This document shows, piece after piece, positions 46,670 through 56,139 of a stretch of DNA of 64,000 nucleotides. A program made the position numbers and the translations under genes. The notes below the pieces were generated by a model. The model was given only the letters and a program-made list of their open reading frames with translations. It was not told where the DNA came from and ran no database searches. The stretch spans positions 1 through 64,000 of the forward strand of contig CAVXXB010000016.1 of assembly GCA_963765585.1 (NCBI GenBank), in the 5' to 3' direction. Position 1 is the stretch's first letter. Each line of letters starts with the position of its first letter. This stretch comes from CAVXXB01 sp963765585 (GTDB taxonomy: Bacteria; Calditrichota; Calditrichia; JAJRVZ01).

Positions 46670-47696
46670 ATGCGTTTATTACTTTCACTTAGTCTGGTTG
46701 TTTTGGTTATGCTTATGAGCAGTTGCAGTACGAATGAGAACGATCCCATAGATCCGGGCACAGGGGGTGGTGATCCTATTACATTGCCTGTTACAGACTA
46801 GCGAAGTATATTATATCAGCTTGTCTCAGAAGAAAACAGTGGATGTTGTTGATCATTATATGGAGAACTCATGGGACATTTCTATAGAAAATTTGACTAA
46901 AATTTCTGTAAATGGCGGATCAACTGCTCCGGGGAAAGTCTATGTCCACATGGTTGAAACTGAGGATTATGGCGCGATTACCGCTGCACCTGACGGTATG
47001 TATATGACCGATACCCAGAAAGATGGTCCGGTGATCGGCGAAAATTGGTATTTCTATGATGTAACCACACATATGGTCAGTCCGTTGGATAATGTTTATA
47101 TCATAAAAACCGATGCTGGAGAATACTACAAATTCAGGGTTTCCGAATCAGTATTTACCACCCGGACCGACGGCGAATTGAAAATCCTGATAGACAAAAT
47201 TTCAGCACCTGCGGCACCCGAGTTTCAGGATCCCTCAGGCCGCGTACGTACTGCAATCTTCACACTGTCAGGAGAAAAGTTATCCTATTTTCAATTGAAA
47301 TCCGGAGAAGAGGTTGAGGTCTCTGATCCTGAAAACTCAACCGAATGGGATTTTCAGTCTGATTTTGTAACTTTATCAATGAATTGTGGTACCAGTGGTT
47401 CCGGACTGGCCGGAGCAATAAAAGACGAAGTAACTGCATTTGAGGAAGTTCTAAGTGCACCTGTCGACGGATATATGGTCGATGATACTACAAAGAGCGA
47501 ATTTGCAATTGGCGATGCATGGTACAACTATGATTTCATGACACATACCTTGTCCGCACACCCATATTCCTGGATTGTAAAAACCGCCGAAGGCAAATAT
47601 GCCAAATTACAGTTTGTTAAAACCGATTTTTCCGGGCAGTCGGCTGGTGTTGCAGTGGTCAGGTTTATGTATCTTGAGAGCGGCAATCAGTTTTAG
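46670..47696 (+). CDS. HmuY-like haem-binding lipoprotein with two domains, one frameshift
   Basis: A lipoprotein of about 341 residues. The signal ends VMLMSSC (Cys at residue 16), followed by a glycine-rich linker. Two HmuY-like domains follow in tandem: the first begins VYYISLSQKKTVDVVD and ends near ELKILIDKIS, the second contains WIVKTAEGKYAKLQFV. The frame is broken near 46798: the first 43 codons end PITLPVTD, and removing one base joins SEVYYISLSQ. AGAGGAG lies before the ATG. It follows the haem receptor gene by 187 bp, the usual hmuR-hmuY pairing. HmuY captures haem from host or environmental haemoproteins and passes it to the receptor. Confidence 0.82.
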
Positions 47697-47698
47697 AT

Positions 47699-47766
47699 CT
47701 TGTGCTATCTTGTACTATCTTGGGCTATCTTGCCCTACTATGTAGTCCATCTTATAGATGGACTAC
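47699..47766. repeat. CTATCTTGNN decamers and a palindrome after hmuY
   Basis: Four decamers of the CTATCTTGNN type (47703-47737) are followed by the perfect palindrome GTAGTCCATCT-TAT-AGATGGACTAC (47742-47766). The decamers are the only 10 bp units in the window. Confidence 0.65.
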
Positions 47767-47800
47767 ACCGATGTTGTAATCCATTGAACCACTCCACAGA

Positions 47801-47829
47801 ATCCCCTGTCTTTGTGACAGGGGATTTTT
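47801..47829 (+). terminator. Rho-independent terminator after the haem locus
   Basis: ATCCCCTGTC (47801-47810), loop TTTGT, GACAGGGGAT (47816-47825), then TTTTTAATTT. A perfect 10 bp stem that ends the receptor/hmuY transcript before the regulator gene. Confidence 0.9.
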
Positions 47830-47850
47830 AATTTGTGACCATACCCACAC

Positions 47851-47904
47851 TTAACAAAATAAATTTTGTTAAAACTTGACAAAAATAATTTTGTCATATA
47901 TATT
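47851..47904 (+). promoter_or_regulatory. Promoter and two palindromic operators of the Crp/Fnr gene
   Basis: TTGACA (47876-47881), 17 bp, TATATT (47899-47904) form a good sigma-70-type promoter. Two palindromes cover it: TTAACAAAA-TAAA-TTTTGTTAA (47851-47872) and TGACAAAA-ATAA-TTTTGTCA (47877-47896), the second overlapping the -35 box. Each contains ACAAA-N6-TTTGT, the size of a Crp/Fnr site, suggesting autoregulation. Confidence 0.6.
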
Positions 47905-47938
47905 TCCATTAGTTGATTCGTAAATGAGGATCCCGCTT

Positions 47939-48616
47939 ATGGAAAATCTCGCTTTTCAAAAAGTACCGCTTTTTTCAAATCTGACCAATGATCAGCTGGA
48001 TGAGATTGTTCAGAAGGGAGCCGTTAAAACATATCAAAAATATGAGATGGTTCTTTTCTGCGATCAACCGGAGACCAAGTTTTTTGTGGTTTTACAAGGC
48101 CGCTTAAAGAACTCCCGTTATACTGAAGATGGCCAGGAGGCGGTGTTTACATTTTTGAGTGAGGGCGATTTCTTTGGCGAAATGTGTATATTTGATGATG
48201 AAATAAGCGAATCGAACATCATTACCCTTGAACCTTCACAGATATTTTCAATCCATAGAACTGATTTTTTAGAAATGCTCAACCGCTATTCACGCATTAA
48301 TATAAATTTATTACGTGAAATGACTCAGAAAATTCGACGCAGAAATGCACATATTAAAAGTCTGACAATTCAGAATGCGACCGGTAAAGTGGCCAATACT
48401 ATTTTACGCTTGGTTGATGATCAGGGCGCATTTAATTTAGGTAAAATCGAAATTCAAAGGTTGCCCACGCACCGGGATATTGCTAATATGGTTGGAACGA
48501 GTCGTGAAACCATTTCGCGTGCACTTAAATCACTAACCAGAAAAGGTTTTATCCGGCGGGAGGGTAACAAACTGGTCATATGTGACTATCAGGAATTTAG
48601 AGCCAGTTTCTCTTAA
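47939..48616 (+). CDS. Crp/Fnr-family transcriptional regulator
   Basis: A regulator of about 225 residues. The cyclic-nucleotide-binding-like domain covers about residues 10-120 (PLFSNLTNDQLDEIV, FFVVLQGRLKNSRYTEDGQE, FLSEGDFFGEMCIF). A long helix follows, then a winged helix-turn-helix with PTHRDIANMVGTSRETISRA and LKSLTRKGFIRREG. There is no Fnr-type Cys cluster, so it is not an iron-sulphur Fnr. An upstream in-frame ATG exists at 47924, but GAGGA sits eight bases before the ATG at 47939, which I prefer. The gene is just after the haem locus and probably autoregulated by two palindromes. Confidence 0.9.
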   Translation: MENLAFQKVPLFSNLTNDQLDEIVQKGAVKTYQKYEMVLFCDQPETKFFVVLQGRLKNSRYTEDGQEAVFTFLSEGDFFGEMCIFDDEISESNIITLEPSQIFSIHRTDFLEMLNRYSRININLLREMTQKIRRRNAHIKSLTIQNATGKVANTILRLVDDQGAFNLGKIEIQRLPTHRDIANMVGTSRETISRALKSLTRKGFIRREGNKLVICDYQEFRASFS

Positions 48617-48675
48617 AACTTCAATAAACTCTTGCCCGAAAAAGCCGAATATTACTCAAAAAGTAATTTCGCATT

Positions 48676-51000
48676 ATGAATGAATCCAATACTTTATTAA
48701 TGAATATATATAATCCTGCGAATCAAACACGTAGTGAGTTGATCGATAATTATGTGGTGCGTGTTAAGGAATTCCAGGAAATCTACCGCATCATTAAAAG
48801 TGATGATATGGCGCATCCTCCCAGTCACTTCCTGGTACAGGGACAACGTGGAAGCGGAAAAACAACCCTCTTGCTTCGTATCTACTATGAAGTAAAGGAT
48901 AATCCTCAACTCAGTGAATGGCTCATCCCGGTTCGGTTTGATGAAGAACAGTATAATATCCGGACGTTGTATAAATTATGGGAAAATATTGCCGTCTATC
49001 TGGAGGATGAAATAGATAATGGTTTTTACGGACTACTTGACAGGATGCGGGAATCCTTCGATGATAAAAATTATGATCAGGTTTGTTTCAATATTCTAAA
49101 AGATAAACTGATTGCTGAAAATAAAAAACTGGTCCTCTTTGCTGACAATTTCGGAGACATGCTGAATAAATTTCAAGCCGAGGAAGTGAAGAGACTCTAT
49201 CAGGTTTTGGCATATGAAAATTTAATACGAATTGTCGGTGCATCCGCGGTACCTTTCTGGAGTGCAAATATCGATCAATCCTTCCTCGATCTTTTAAAAA
49301 TAATCCAATTGGAAGAACTTGATCCAAATGAAACTACCAATTTGTTGCTTAATCTGGGCGATTATTATCAGACACGCTCGGTTAAGGAAATTGTACATAA
49401 AGAAAAAGGCCGGGTTGAGGCGCTCCGCCGTCTAACTGGTGGGATTCCGCGGACTATTGTGCTGCTCTATGAGATTTTTATCGATAATGAGAGCGGTGAC
49501 TCTTTTCGTGACCTGGAGGCAATACTTGACAGGGTTACTCCCTTGTATAAACATCGCATGGATGACCTTTCTCCACAGCAGCAGGAGATTGTACATGCCA
49601 TTGCCATGAGCTGGGATGCTGTAGGAGTTCGAGATATTGCGCTTGAAACACGCATGGAAAGTAAGGCTGTCTCCGCCCAGTTAAAACTACTCGAAATGGG
49701 TCGGGTTGTAAGTAAAATAAAAACAAATATTAAGAACCACTTATATCAGCTAAATGAACGATTCTTCAATATATGGTATCTCATGCGTTATGGTCGTAAA
49801 AAAGACCGTAACCGGGTGCTTTGGCTGGTGCGGTTCCTGGAAAACTGGTGTAGCAGTGAGGAGTTGGTGCTCCGGGCTGAAAATCATTTACGCGCTCTCC
49901 AAAAAGGCAGCATGTATGAAAAACATGCTTTGTTTATGACAGAAGCACTTTCTCACACGGATATTCCAGAAGATCTTCAGTATCTGATGATTCGAGAGAC
50001 CCGGCGTCTGCTGACCGAGAAAAATCAGGAATTGCTGGAAGAACTTTCCAAATCCGATCGTGAATTATATAATGCCTTCGCCCATCATTATGCAGAAAAA
50101 AACTACGATAAAGCACTAAAAAATTTATTGGAGATTAGAAATAAAAATGATTTCGTTAATGGCATGCTTGGATTTTTGTATGAGATACATTTGGGCGATT
50201 CAAAGAAGGCCGAACAATTTTATCTAAAAGCAATTGAGATGGGTAATACATCAATGATTTTTAACCTGGCTAATTTGTATGAATCCGACCGCAGAGATTA
50301 TGTCAATGCTGAGAAATATTTTCTCATGGCATCCCAGAACAATAACGATAAAGCACTTGCCAGATTGGGGTTGATGTTTGAGCACAAGTTAAATGACTTT
50401 AAAAAAGCGGTTAAATACTATAACCAGGGTATAAAGGCCGGCAATTCTGAGTGCATGAATAATCTTGGTCTTTTTTATCAGAATATCTACAAAGATTACG
50501 AGAAGGCGGAAAAATACTATACGATGTCTTCAAAAAAGGGCAATATTGATGCTCTGAACAATCTTGCCTGGCTATACTTTATCCGCAAGGAGAGAAAGTC
50601 AGCTGCGCTAAGCCTTCTAAATCAGGTGGGTGATAAGAGTAAAGAATTGACCAATGCATATGTGTGGTCAATGGTGCTCTTATGGAACAACAAATTTGAC
50701 CTGGCCATCAGCAAATCTCAGGAATTTATCGATAATGAAAAAGTGATCACAAATTTTAGCCGTGGTATCCAGCCATACCTCATGATGTTGATCGCCAAGA
50801 AACAGTATGATTATATTTATTCTCTCTTCAGGAGAAATAAATTTAATATCCGCGATAAATATAAACCAATTTATTACGCACTGATGTATTTTTTAAGAGA
50901 GTCTAAACCGGATGAGTATATCCGTATGGGCTCTGAAATAAAGCAAACCGTCGATGAAATAATAGAGCAAATTAATCAGATGCAAACAGATTATGCCTAA
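48676..51000 (+). CDS. P-loop NTPase with HTH and Sel1/TPR repeats
   Basis: A 774-residue protein. The N-terminus has Walker A FLVQGQRGSGKTTLL (about residues 50-64), a Walker B-like LVLFADNFGD (about 151-160) and the sensor region IRIVGASAVPFW. A winged-helix region follows (about 290-360, LSPQQQEIVHAIAMSWDAV). From about residue 470 come Sel1/TPR repeats (KKAEQFYLKAIEMGNTS, NAEKYFLMASQNNNDKA, KKAVKYYNQGIKAGNSE, EKAEKYYTMSSKKGNID). This AAA/STAND-like switch plus repeat sensor is found in signalling and some defence proteins. No effector domain is seen, so a regulator or scaffold is more likely. It may be co-transcribed with the regulator 59 bp upstream. Confidence 0.8.
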   Translation: MNESNTLLMNIYNPANQTRSELIDNYVVRVKEFQEIYRIIKSDDMAHPPSHFLVQGQRGSGKTTLLLRIYYEVKDNPQLSEWLIPVRFDEEQYNIRTLYKLWENIAVYLEDEIDNGFYGLLDRMRESFDDKNYDQVCFNILKDKLIAENKKLVLFADNFGDMLNKFQAEEVKRLYQVLAYENLIRIVGASAVPFWSANIDQSFLDLLKIIQLEELDPNETTNLLLNLGDYYQTRSVKEIVHKEKGRVEALRRLTGGIPRTIVLLYEIFIDNESGDSFRDLEAILDRVTPLYKHRMDDLSPQQQEIVHAIAMSWDAVGVRDIALETRMESKAVSAQLKLLEMGRVVSKIKTNIKNHLYQLNERFFNIWYLMRYGRKKDRNRVLWLVRFLENWCSSEELVLRAENHLRALQKGSMYEKHALFMTEALSHTDIPEDLQYLMIRETRRLLTEKNQELLEELSKSDRELYNAFAHHYAEKNYDKALKNLLEIRNKNDFVNGMLGFLYEIHLGDSKKAEQFYLKAIEMGNTSMIFNLANLYESDRRDYVNAEKYFLMASQNNNDKALARLGLMFEHKLNDFKKAVKYYNQGIKAGNSECMNNLGLFYQNIYKDYEKAEKYYTMSSKKGNIDALNNLAWLYFIRKERKSAALSLLNQVGDKSKELTNAYVWSMVLLWNNKFDLAISKSQEFIDNEKVITNFSRGIQPYLMMLIAKKQYDYIYSLFRRNKFNIRDKYKPIYYALMYFLRESKPDEYIRMGSEIKQTVDEIIEQINQMQTDYA

Positions 51001-51423
51001 TATGGATTTTGCCGCGATATATCCCTCCTCTATTTTATATTACTATATTTTATACGCTCAACTGCAACTGATTTATTCATCTCTCGCTGAGACGCAGTGA
51101 AGGAAAACGAAGAATAAAAAATATCAGATTATAAATTTTCCAGTACCAAATTCCCAGTTCCAAATTTCAAATAACGAATAACTAATTACTCATCCCTCAT
51201 GCCTGCTTTGCATATCCTTCACATCATTTCATCTAAATATTAAAATTATAGTCAAAATATTAGAAAATCGTAGAAAATTTTGTAAATTCGAAGATTATGC
51301 AATTTTGAACTTTTTTAATTAAAATTTGTAGATAATACCTAAGCAGAGTGTATTATATGCATCAGAGAAGTTCACGATGACAGTAATAAAATAATTTTTT
51401 ATATAGAAGACACGGAGGAATGA
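51001..51423. other. Intergenic gap upstream of the CcmF-like gene
   Basis: A 423 bp AT-rich gap. It holds CAGTTCCAAATTTC and ATAACGAATAACTAATTAC units (51150-51190), related to arrays at 31.3 and 53.95 kb. No gene seen; the ccmF promoter is probably in the right half. Confidence 0.45.
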
Positions 51424-53646
51424 ATGGTTTTCGGTAAGGCAACAATTATTTTTGCTCTAGTGGCAGTAGGGATTTCAGCTATTTACTATTTGCTGGCAGC
51501 CAGAGATGAGGCATCAACAAAAAAAAATAAGGATAATAAGAATGCGGACTTTTTTAAAAAATTGGGCCGCCTCACATATTATGCAATGACCGCCTTGGTA
51601 TCTGTCGCTTCGATTTATCTACTTTATCTATTTATGTCACACCAATTTCAATTTCAATATGTTTATCAATATAGTTCCCGGAGTCTTCCTGCCGGTTTAC
51701 TTGTTTCTGCATTCTGGGCCGGACAGCAGGGCTCATTCCTGTTATGGGCATTAGTAACAGCTATTATGGGGCTATTTCTGCTACGTTCTGCGGGTAAGTT
51801 CGAAAATTATGCTATGATTTTTCTAAACATTATTCAGGCGTTCTTTCTCGTCTTATTGATACAGGCAAGCCCGTTCGAAGCCCGGTTTCCTGCGCCACCT
51901 GATGGTGCCGGACTTAATCCGTTGTTACAAAATTTTTGGATGATCATTCATCCGCCCATAGTCTTCATAGGATATGCTGCGATTGCGTTTCCGCTAGTTC
52001 TCGCGTTTTCTGCATTATTAAAAGAAGAATATAATGGTTGGTTAAAACTGGCTTTTCCCTGGACCATTATTTCTTCCGTCACTCTCGGAGCTGGCCTGAT
52101 TATTGGCGCTTTTTGGGCCTACGAAACATTGGGCTGGGGAGGTTACTGGGGTTGGGATCCGGTTGAGAATTCTTCTTTGATTCCCTGGTTGACCATATTA
52201 GCCTTATTACATGGTCTGGTAGTACAAAAACGTAATTCTGCATTAGCTCGTACAAATTTCTTTTATGCGATAATATCATATCTGCTTGTATTATATGCCA
52301 CATTTCTGACAAGAAGTGGCGTGCTGGCTGATTTCTCAGTTCATTCATTCCAGGATCTGGGTATCAATAGTCTGTTAATTTTATTTATTCTTACGATTGT
52401 GGTAATAGGAATTATATTATTTATTCCCCGCATTAAAAAATTTCCATATCAAGCAATAGATTTCTCAAGACCAAATCGTGAAAATGCACTTGTGTTTAGT
52501 ATCTGGCTCCTGACAGCCTCGGCATTTCTGACCATAATTGGTACCTCCTCGCCACTCCTTTCCGGACTTTTTGGTGAACCTTCACAGGTAGATGTATCGT
52601 TTTATGATAAAGTAAATATGCCCATCGGAATCCTTATGGGTATTTTGCTGGGAATTACACCTTATTTACTCTGGACAGAAAAGAGTTTTAAAGAAATTCC
52701 AAAGCGGATGCTTCTTCCATTCATCCTTGCCTTTGCATCTGTAATCGTAGTCTATCTGAGTGGTATGGATGATGTGCCAAGTTTGCTGTTCTTTTTTGCT
52801 GCTGCATTTAGCATCTGGACCAGTATTTTTATTCTGATTAAAAATTTACGTGTGAACTGGATGAATTCTGCAGCGCCACTCGCTCATTTGGGCGTTGGAA
52901 TTTTGTTACTTGGAATTATCGGATCAGGCTACTTTTCACAGAGTACGCGACTGGTTTTATCAGAAGGTACACCTGCCCAGGCATTTGAATATCAACTCAC
53001 TTACCATGGTTTAAAATCAATGCCTGATGGTAAGAGTATTGCAGAAATTCATGTGTCTGACGGGACAGATGAATTCGTGTTAAAACCGCGCTTATTTCCC
53101 ATAAAATATGGCGAAGGCGTGATGCGTGAACCGGATATAAAACCCGGTGTATTTAGTGATCTATATATTTCTCCTTTAGAAAACCGTGATTCTCATTCTC
53201 ATGAGGAGGGGCACACGCTCACCCTGGTCAAGGGTGAAAGTGAAACTGTCTCGCCCTATAAGATTACGTTTATCAATTTTAATATGCAGCAGCATGATGG
53301 TGGGAGCCATATGCGAGTCGGTGCTGATCTTGAAGTTGAGTTTAATAATGAAATTTACAATCTGAGCCCCGCTATCATAATGGGTGCACAAGGGAGAGAA
53401 ATGGCACCGGTAAAATTACCGGCAACTTCTGACAAAGAGCCGCTTATATTTCTGGCATCGCTCAATGCGGATTCAAAAATGGTTGAATTAACCATCCAGG
53501 GTTTGCACACGGATGACGAAGAATCCGTCGCCCAACTTATTGTCGAGGTTAATAAAAAACCGTTTATGGGAATCCTGTGGTTTGGCACCATACTACTGCT
53601 ATTGGGAAGCATTGTTGCCTTTGTCAAGCGGGTAAAGATGCCATAG
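51424..53646 (+). CDS. ccmF: Cytochrome c haem lyase CcmF-like protein
   Basis: A 740-residue polytopic membrane protein of the haem handling superfamily. The WWD signature is WGGYWGWDPVENSSLIPWL (about residues 239-257), with conserved histidines in IIHPPIVFIGY, LLHGLV and SVHSFQD. LTRSGVLADFSVHSF is a CcmF hallmark. The C-terminal half is periplasmic and rich in beta structure, between the last two helices. It attaches haem to apocytochrome c. GGAGGAATGA precedes the ATG. A CcmC/CcsA relative lies 7 kb upstream on the other strand. Frame unbroken and of normal length. Confidence 0.92.
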   Translation: MVFGKATIIFALVAVGISAIYYLLAARDEASTKKNKDNKNADFFKKLGRLTYYAMTALVSVASIYLLYLFMSHQFQFQYVYQYSSRSLPAGLLVSAFWAGQQGSFLLWALVTAIMGLFLLRSAGKFENYAMIFLNIIQAFFLVLLIQASPFEARFPAPPDGAGLNPLLQNFWMIIHPPIVFIGYAAIAFPLVLAFSALLKEEYNGWLKLAFPWTIISSVTLGAGLIIGAFWAYETLGWGGYWGWDPVENSSLIPWLTILALLHGLVVQKRNSALARTNFFYAIISYLLVLYATFLTRSGVLADFSVHSFQDLGINSLLILFILTIVVIGIILFIPRIKKFPYQAIDFSRPNRENALVFSIWLLTASAFLTIIGTSSPLLSGLFGEPSQVDVSFYDKVNMPIGILMGILLGITPYLLWTEKSFKEIPKRMLLPFILAFASVIVVYLSGMDDVPSLLFFFAAAFSIWTSIFILIKNLRVNWMNSAAPLAHLGVGILLLGIIGSGYFSQSTRLVLSEGTPAQAFEYQLTYHGLKSMPDGKSIAEIHVSDGTDEFVLKPRLFPIKYGEGVMREPDIKPGVFSDLYISPLENRDSHSHEEGHTLTLVKGESETVSPYKITFINFNMQQHDGGSHMRVGADLEVEFNNEIYNLSPAIIMGAQGREMAPVKLPATSDKEPLIFLASLNADSKMVELTIQGLHTDDEESVAQLIVEVNKKPFMGILWFGTILLLLGSIVAFVKRVKMP

Positions 53647-53710
53647 CCATTCTGGCGTCATAATTGATATTGTAAATAAGAATATAAAATTTCGTGTGTC
53701 ATCTTGTCCA

Positions 53711-53758
53711 AAAAGGCCCTCCTGTCCCGGAACGGGATCTTGCGGATAAGGGCCTTTT
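53711..53758. terminator. Bifurcated terminator after ccmF
   Basis: AAAAGGCCCT (53711-53720) pairs with AGGGCCTTTT (53749-53758). The loop holds its own hairpin TCCCG-GAA-CGGGA. A/T runs on both sides would allow termination in either direction. Confidence 0.75.
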
Positions 53759-54086
53759 CCCTGTGGTAAGATTAGGTTAAATAATCGAATAATTGTCAAT
53801 TTAGTAAACGTGTAAAGTTCCCATCTATAGGATCCTGTTCCAGGACAGGATGAGCGGGCTTTGTGTGCAATTACATTTCTATACGCATGCCTTCTTGCCT
53901 GTATCCTTTCTGATTCTCATCTCTCCATTAATTTATACACTTATTAAAATTTCCATGCTAATAACAAATAACCAATTACTATTAACTACTTTTATTCTAA
54001 CTTCAACCTTTTTACTCTCTCTCCGCAACCTTTGTCGTAAGATTTCGTCTTTCATTTTAGGTGTTAATAAATGAGAGGATGTCCCA
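53759..54086. other. Gap between ccmF and the repeat-domain protein gene
   Basis: Contains a GATCCTGTTCCAGGACAGGATG palindrome in two halves (about 53830-53852) and TAATAACAAATAACCAATTA units (53959-53995). No credible gene is seen; the promoter of the gene at 54087 is not identifiable. Confidence 0.4.
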
Positions 54087-55883
54087 ATGACCAAAAATGC
54101 GCACAATATGATGTTATTTTTCCTGATTATATCTCAAATATTTATAGCAATGGCAAATGCGGAAACCCTGGTGGAACTTAAAGAATTCCGATCAGAAGAA
54201 GTTAAAATTGCAGGATTTTCAATATCAAATGGTCAGGAAATTACAATTGAATTGACAGCAATTATGCCCAGAAAATATACCAGCAAAGTTTCATTTTCTT
54301 CTGCCTGGATATTAAATGCAGATTCCCGCGAAGTAGTGTGGGTAAGTCAGGATGCGGAGATTGATGATCGTGATGGAATCCGGGCGACTTTAAAAGATGA
54401 AATTAAATTGGAGCCTGGTACATTTGAAGTTTACTATTCTACCTACCCGTATTATTATTCATCCGATAACTGGTACAACAGGTCTCAAGACGGATTTTTC
54501 TCATACATTTTTAATGATGATAAAGATTATATTTTTGAAGATGAATATGAAGAAATGTATTTGCGGATAGAGGGAATAGGTTCTGCCATCTCTGAAGACG
54601 AATTGTTGAAAAGGCAGGAACAATTCCGAGACAATTCATTTGTATCGTTCAGCCGCGTCAGAGACGAAGAGATGTTTGATCAGGTATTTAAGGTTGAAAA
54701 ACCAGTGGAATTAAATGTATATGCGATCGGAGAAGCGCGCAGGGATGGCGAATATGATTTTGGTTGGATCGTTAATTTAAAAACCCGTGAAAAAGTCTGG
54801 CGATTGAATTACAAAGAATCTGAACATGCCGGTGGCGCACGTAAAAACAGGGCGAGCCGGGAAAAAATTAATATTGAACCCGGTACGTATCGGATAATGT
54901 ATGTCACAGATGATTCGCATAGCTATAATCGTTGGAATATGGCGCCTCCATATGATCCGGAATTTTGGGGTGTAACGGTATGGTTCGAAAATCCCTCGGA
55001 TAAACAGTATCTGGCCAAACTTGATACAGAAAATAATTCGGGAATTACCCCAATCGTGGAATTTAATAAGGTGCGTGACCGTGAATACCTGTCACAGGGA
55101 TTCAGTCTGAAAGAACGGATGGATGTGCAAATATATGCTTTAGGAGAAGGCAGCGACGGAGATATGTATGACTATGGTTGGATTGTTGATCTCACAACCC
55201 GTAAGACAGTATGGAAAATGGATTATTATGAAACAGAATCTGGCGGTGGAGATGAGAAAAACCGTCTTTTTGATGGTATAATTACCCTGGACGCCGGGAA
55301 ATACATGGTATACTATATTACAGATGATTCACATGCATATCATTCCTGGAATACGGGCGAACCCTATGACAAAAAGAAATGGGGCATAACCGTCTCGGTT
55401 CCTGCCGAAAAAGTTAACCAGGCAATGGCCATTGAGTATGATGAGTCTCAGGATAAATCAGTACTGGTGAAAATGACACGTGTTGGTGACTCAGATCGTC
55501 GCAGGGCACGATTTGAGTTGAGTGAAGATCAACATGTTAATATTTATGCCATCGGCGAAGGGGATGATGGTCATATGTATGACTATGCCTGGATAGAGGA
55601 TGCAAATACCGGAAAGGTAATGTGGGAAATGACCTATCGCAAAACAAAGCGTGCTGGTGGTGCCCATAAAAACCGCATGTTCGATGATAATATCTTATTA
55701 CCCTCCGGTGAGTATTATGTGATATTTGAGTCGGATGATTCCCACTCATTTGCAGACTGGAATGCCAGCCCGCCTCACGATCCGATAAACTGGGGTATCA
55801 CGGTTACACTGGCACAGAACTACTTCTTAGTTTATGTATATCTACCACGAAGCGCGCGAAGTACACGAAGGAAATTCGAATAG
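54087..55883 (+). CDS. Secreted protein with three to four copies of an unrecognised domain
   Basis: A 598-residue exported protein with a signal peptide (residues 1-25, cleavage near MANAET). Three clear repeats of about 120 residues (roughly 188-305, 325-445, 465-582) share YAIGEG, YDYGWI, VWKM, GGxxKNR, TDDSHxYxxWN and WGITV. The region 30-160 is a more diverged first copy (SAWILNADSREVVWV). I do not recognise the domain. The conserved Asp-Asp-Ser-His and Trp residues suggest ligand or polysaccharide binding, which is inference. The last dozen residues (LPRSARSTRRKFE) are encoded by a CACGAAGCG nonamer array and are probably not original. Confidence 0.78.
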   Translation: MTKNAHNMMLFFLIISQIFIAMANAETLVELKEFRSEEVKIAGFSISNGQEITIELTAIMPRKYTSKVSFSSAWILNADSREVVWVSQDAEIDDRDGIRATLKDEIKLEPGTFEVYYSTYPYYYSSDNWYNRSQDGFFSYIFNDDKDYIFEDEYEEMYLRIEGIGSAISEDELLKRQEQFRDNSFVSFSRVRDEEMFDQVFKVEKPVELNVYAIGEARRDGEYDFGWIVNLKTREKVWRLNYKESEHAGGARKNRASREKINIEPGTYRIMYVTDDSHSYNRWNMAPPYDPEFWGVTVWFENPSDKQYLAKLDTENNSGITPIVEFNKVRDREYLSQGFSLKERMDVQIYALGEGSDGDMYDYGWIVDLTTRKTVWKMDYYETESGGGDEKNRLFDGIITLDAGKYMVYYITDDSHAYHSWNTGEPYDKKKWGITVSVPAEKVNQAMAIEYDESQDKSVLVKMTRVGDSDRRRARFELSEDQHVNIYAIGEGDDGHMYDYAWIEDANTGKVMWEMTYRKTKRAGGAHKNRMFDDNILLPSGEYYVIFESDDSHSFADWNASPPHDPINWGITVTLAQNYFLVYVYLPRSARSTRRKFE

Positions 55884-55920
55884 TAAATCTTCGTGCTCTT
55901 CGTGAACTTCGTGGTGATTA
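55848..55920. repeat. Inverted CACGAAGTA nonamer arms
   Basis: ACCACGAAGCGCGCGAAGTA and beyond (55848-55876) faces CTTCGTGCTCTTCGTGAACT and beyond (55889-55916) across a very short core. The left arm is translated as the C-terminus of the preceding gene. Confidence 0.8.
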
Positions 55921-55925
55921 CACAT

Positions 55926-56050
55926 TAATTGTTCCTCGATTGAAAAGTAAAAGATTGTTCTTCACCCAATGTGAGTACCATGTCCTCCGCAGATGGTAAA
56001 AATATCTTCAGTTCACTTTCATTGACAGAATCCTCGCTATCAGATTAATA
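55926..56050 (-). pseudogene. Possible gene remnant
   Basis: Reading right to left, a 38-codon open stretch gives DSEDSVNESELKIFLPSAED then MVLTLGEEQSFTFQ and a TAA at 55926. The composition looks protein-like, as in the end of an exported beta-rich protein, but there is no start codon and upstream frames are closed. It could equally be chance. Confidence 0.3.
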
Positions 56051-56139
56051 AGTAACAGATTTTTAAAATTAGCTCTACAAGTGTGCCTGATTTTTTTGTA
56101 ATATCCCTCTTTGAATAAAACACATATCATGGCGGTGAA

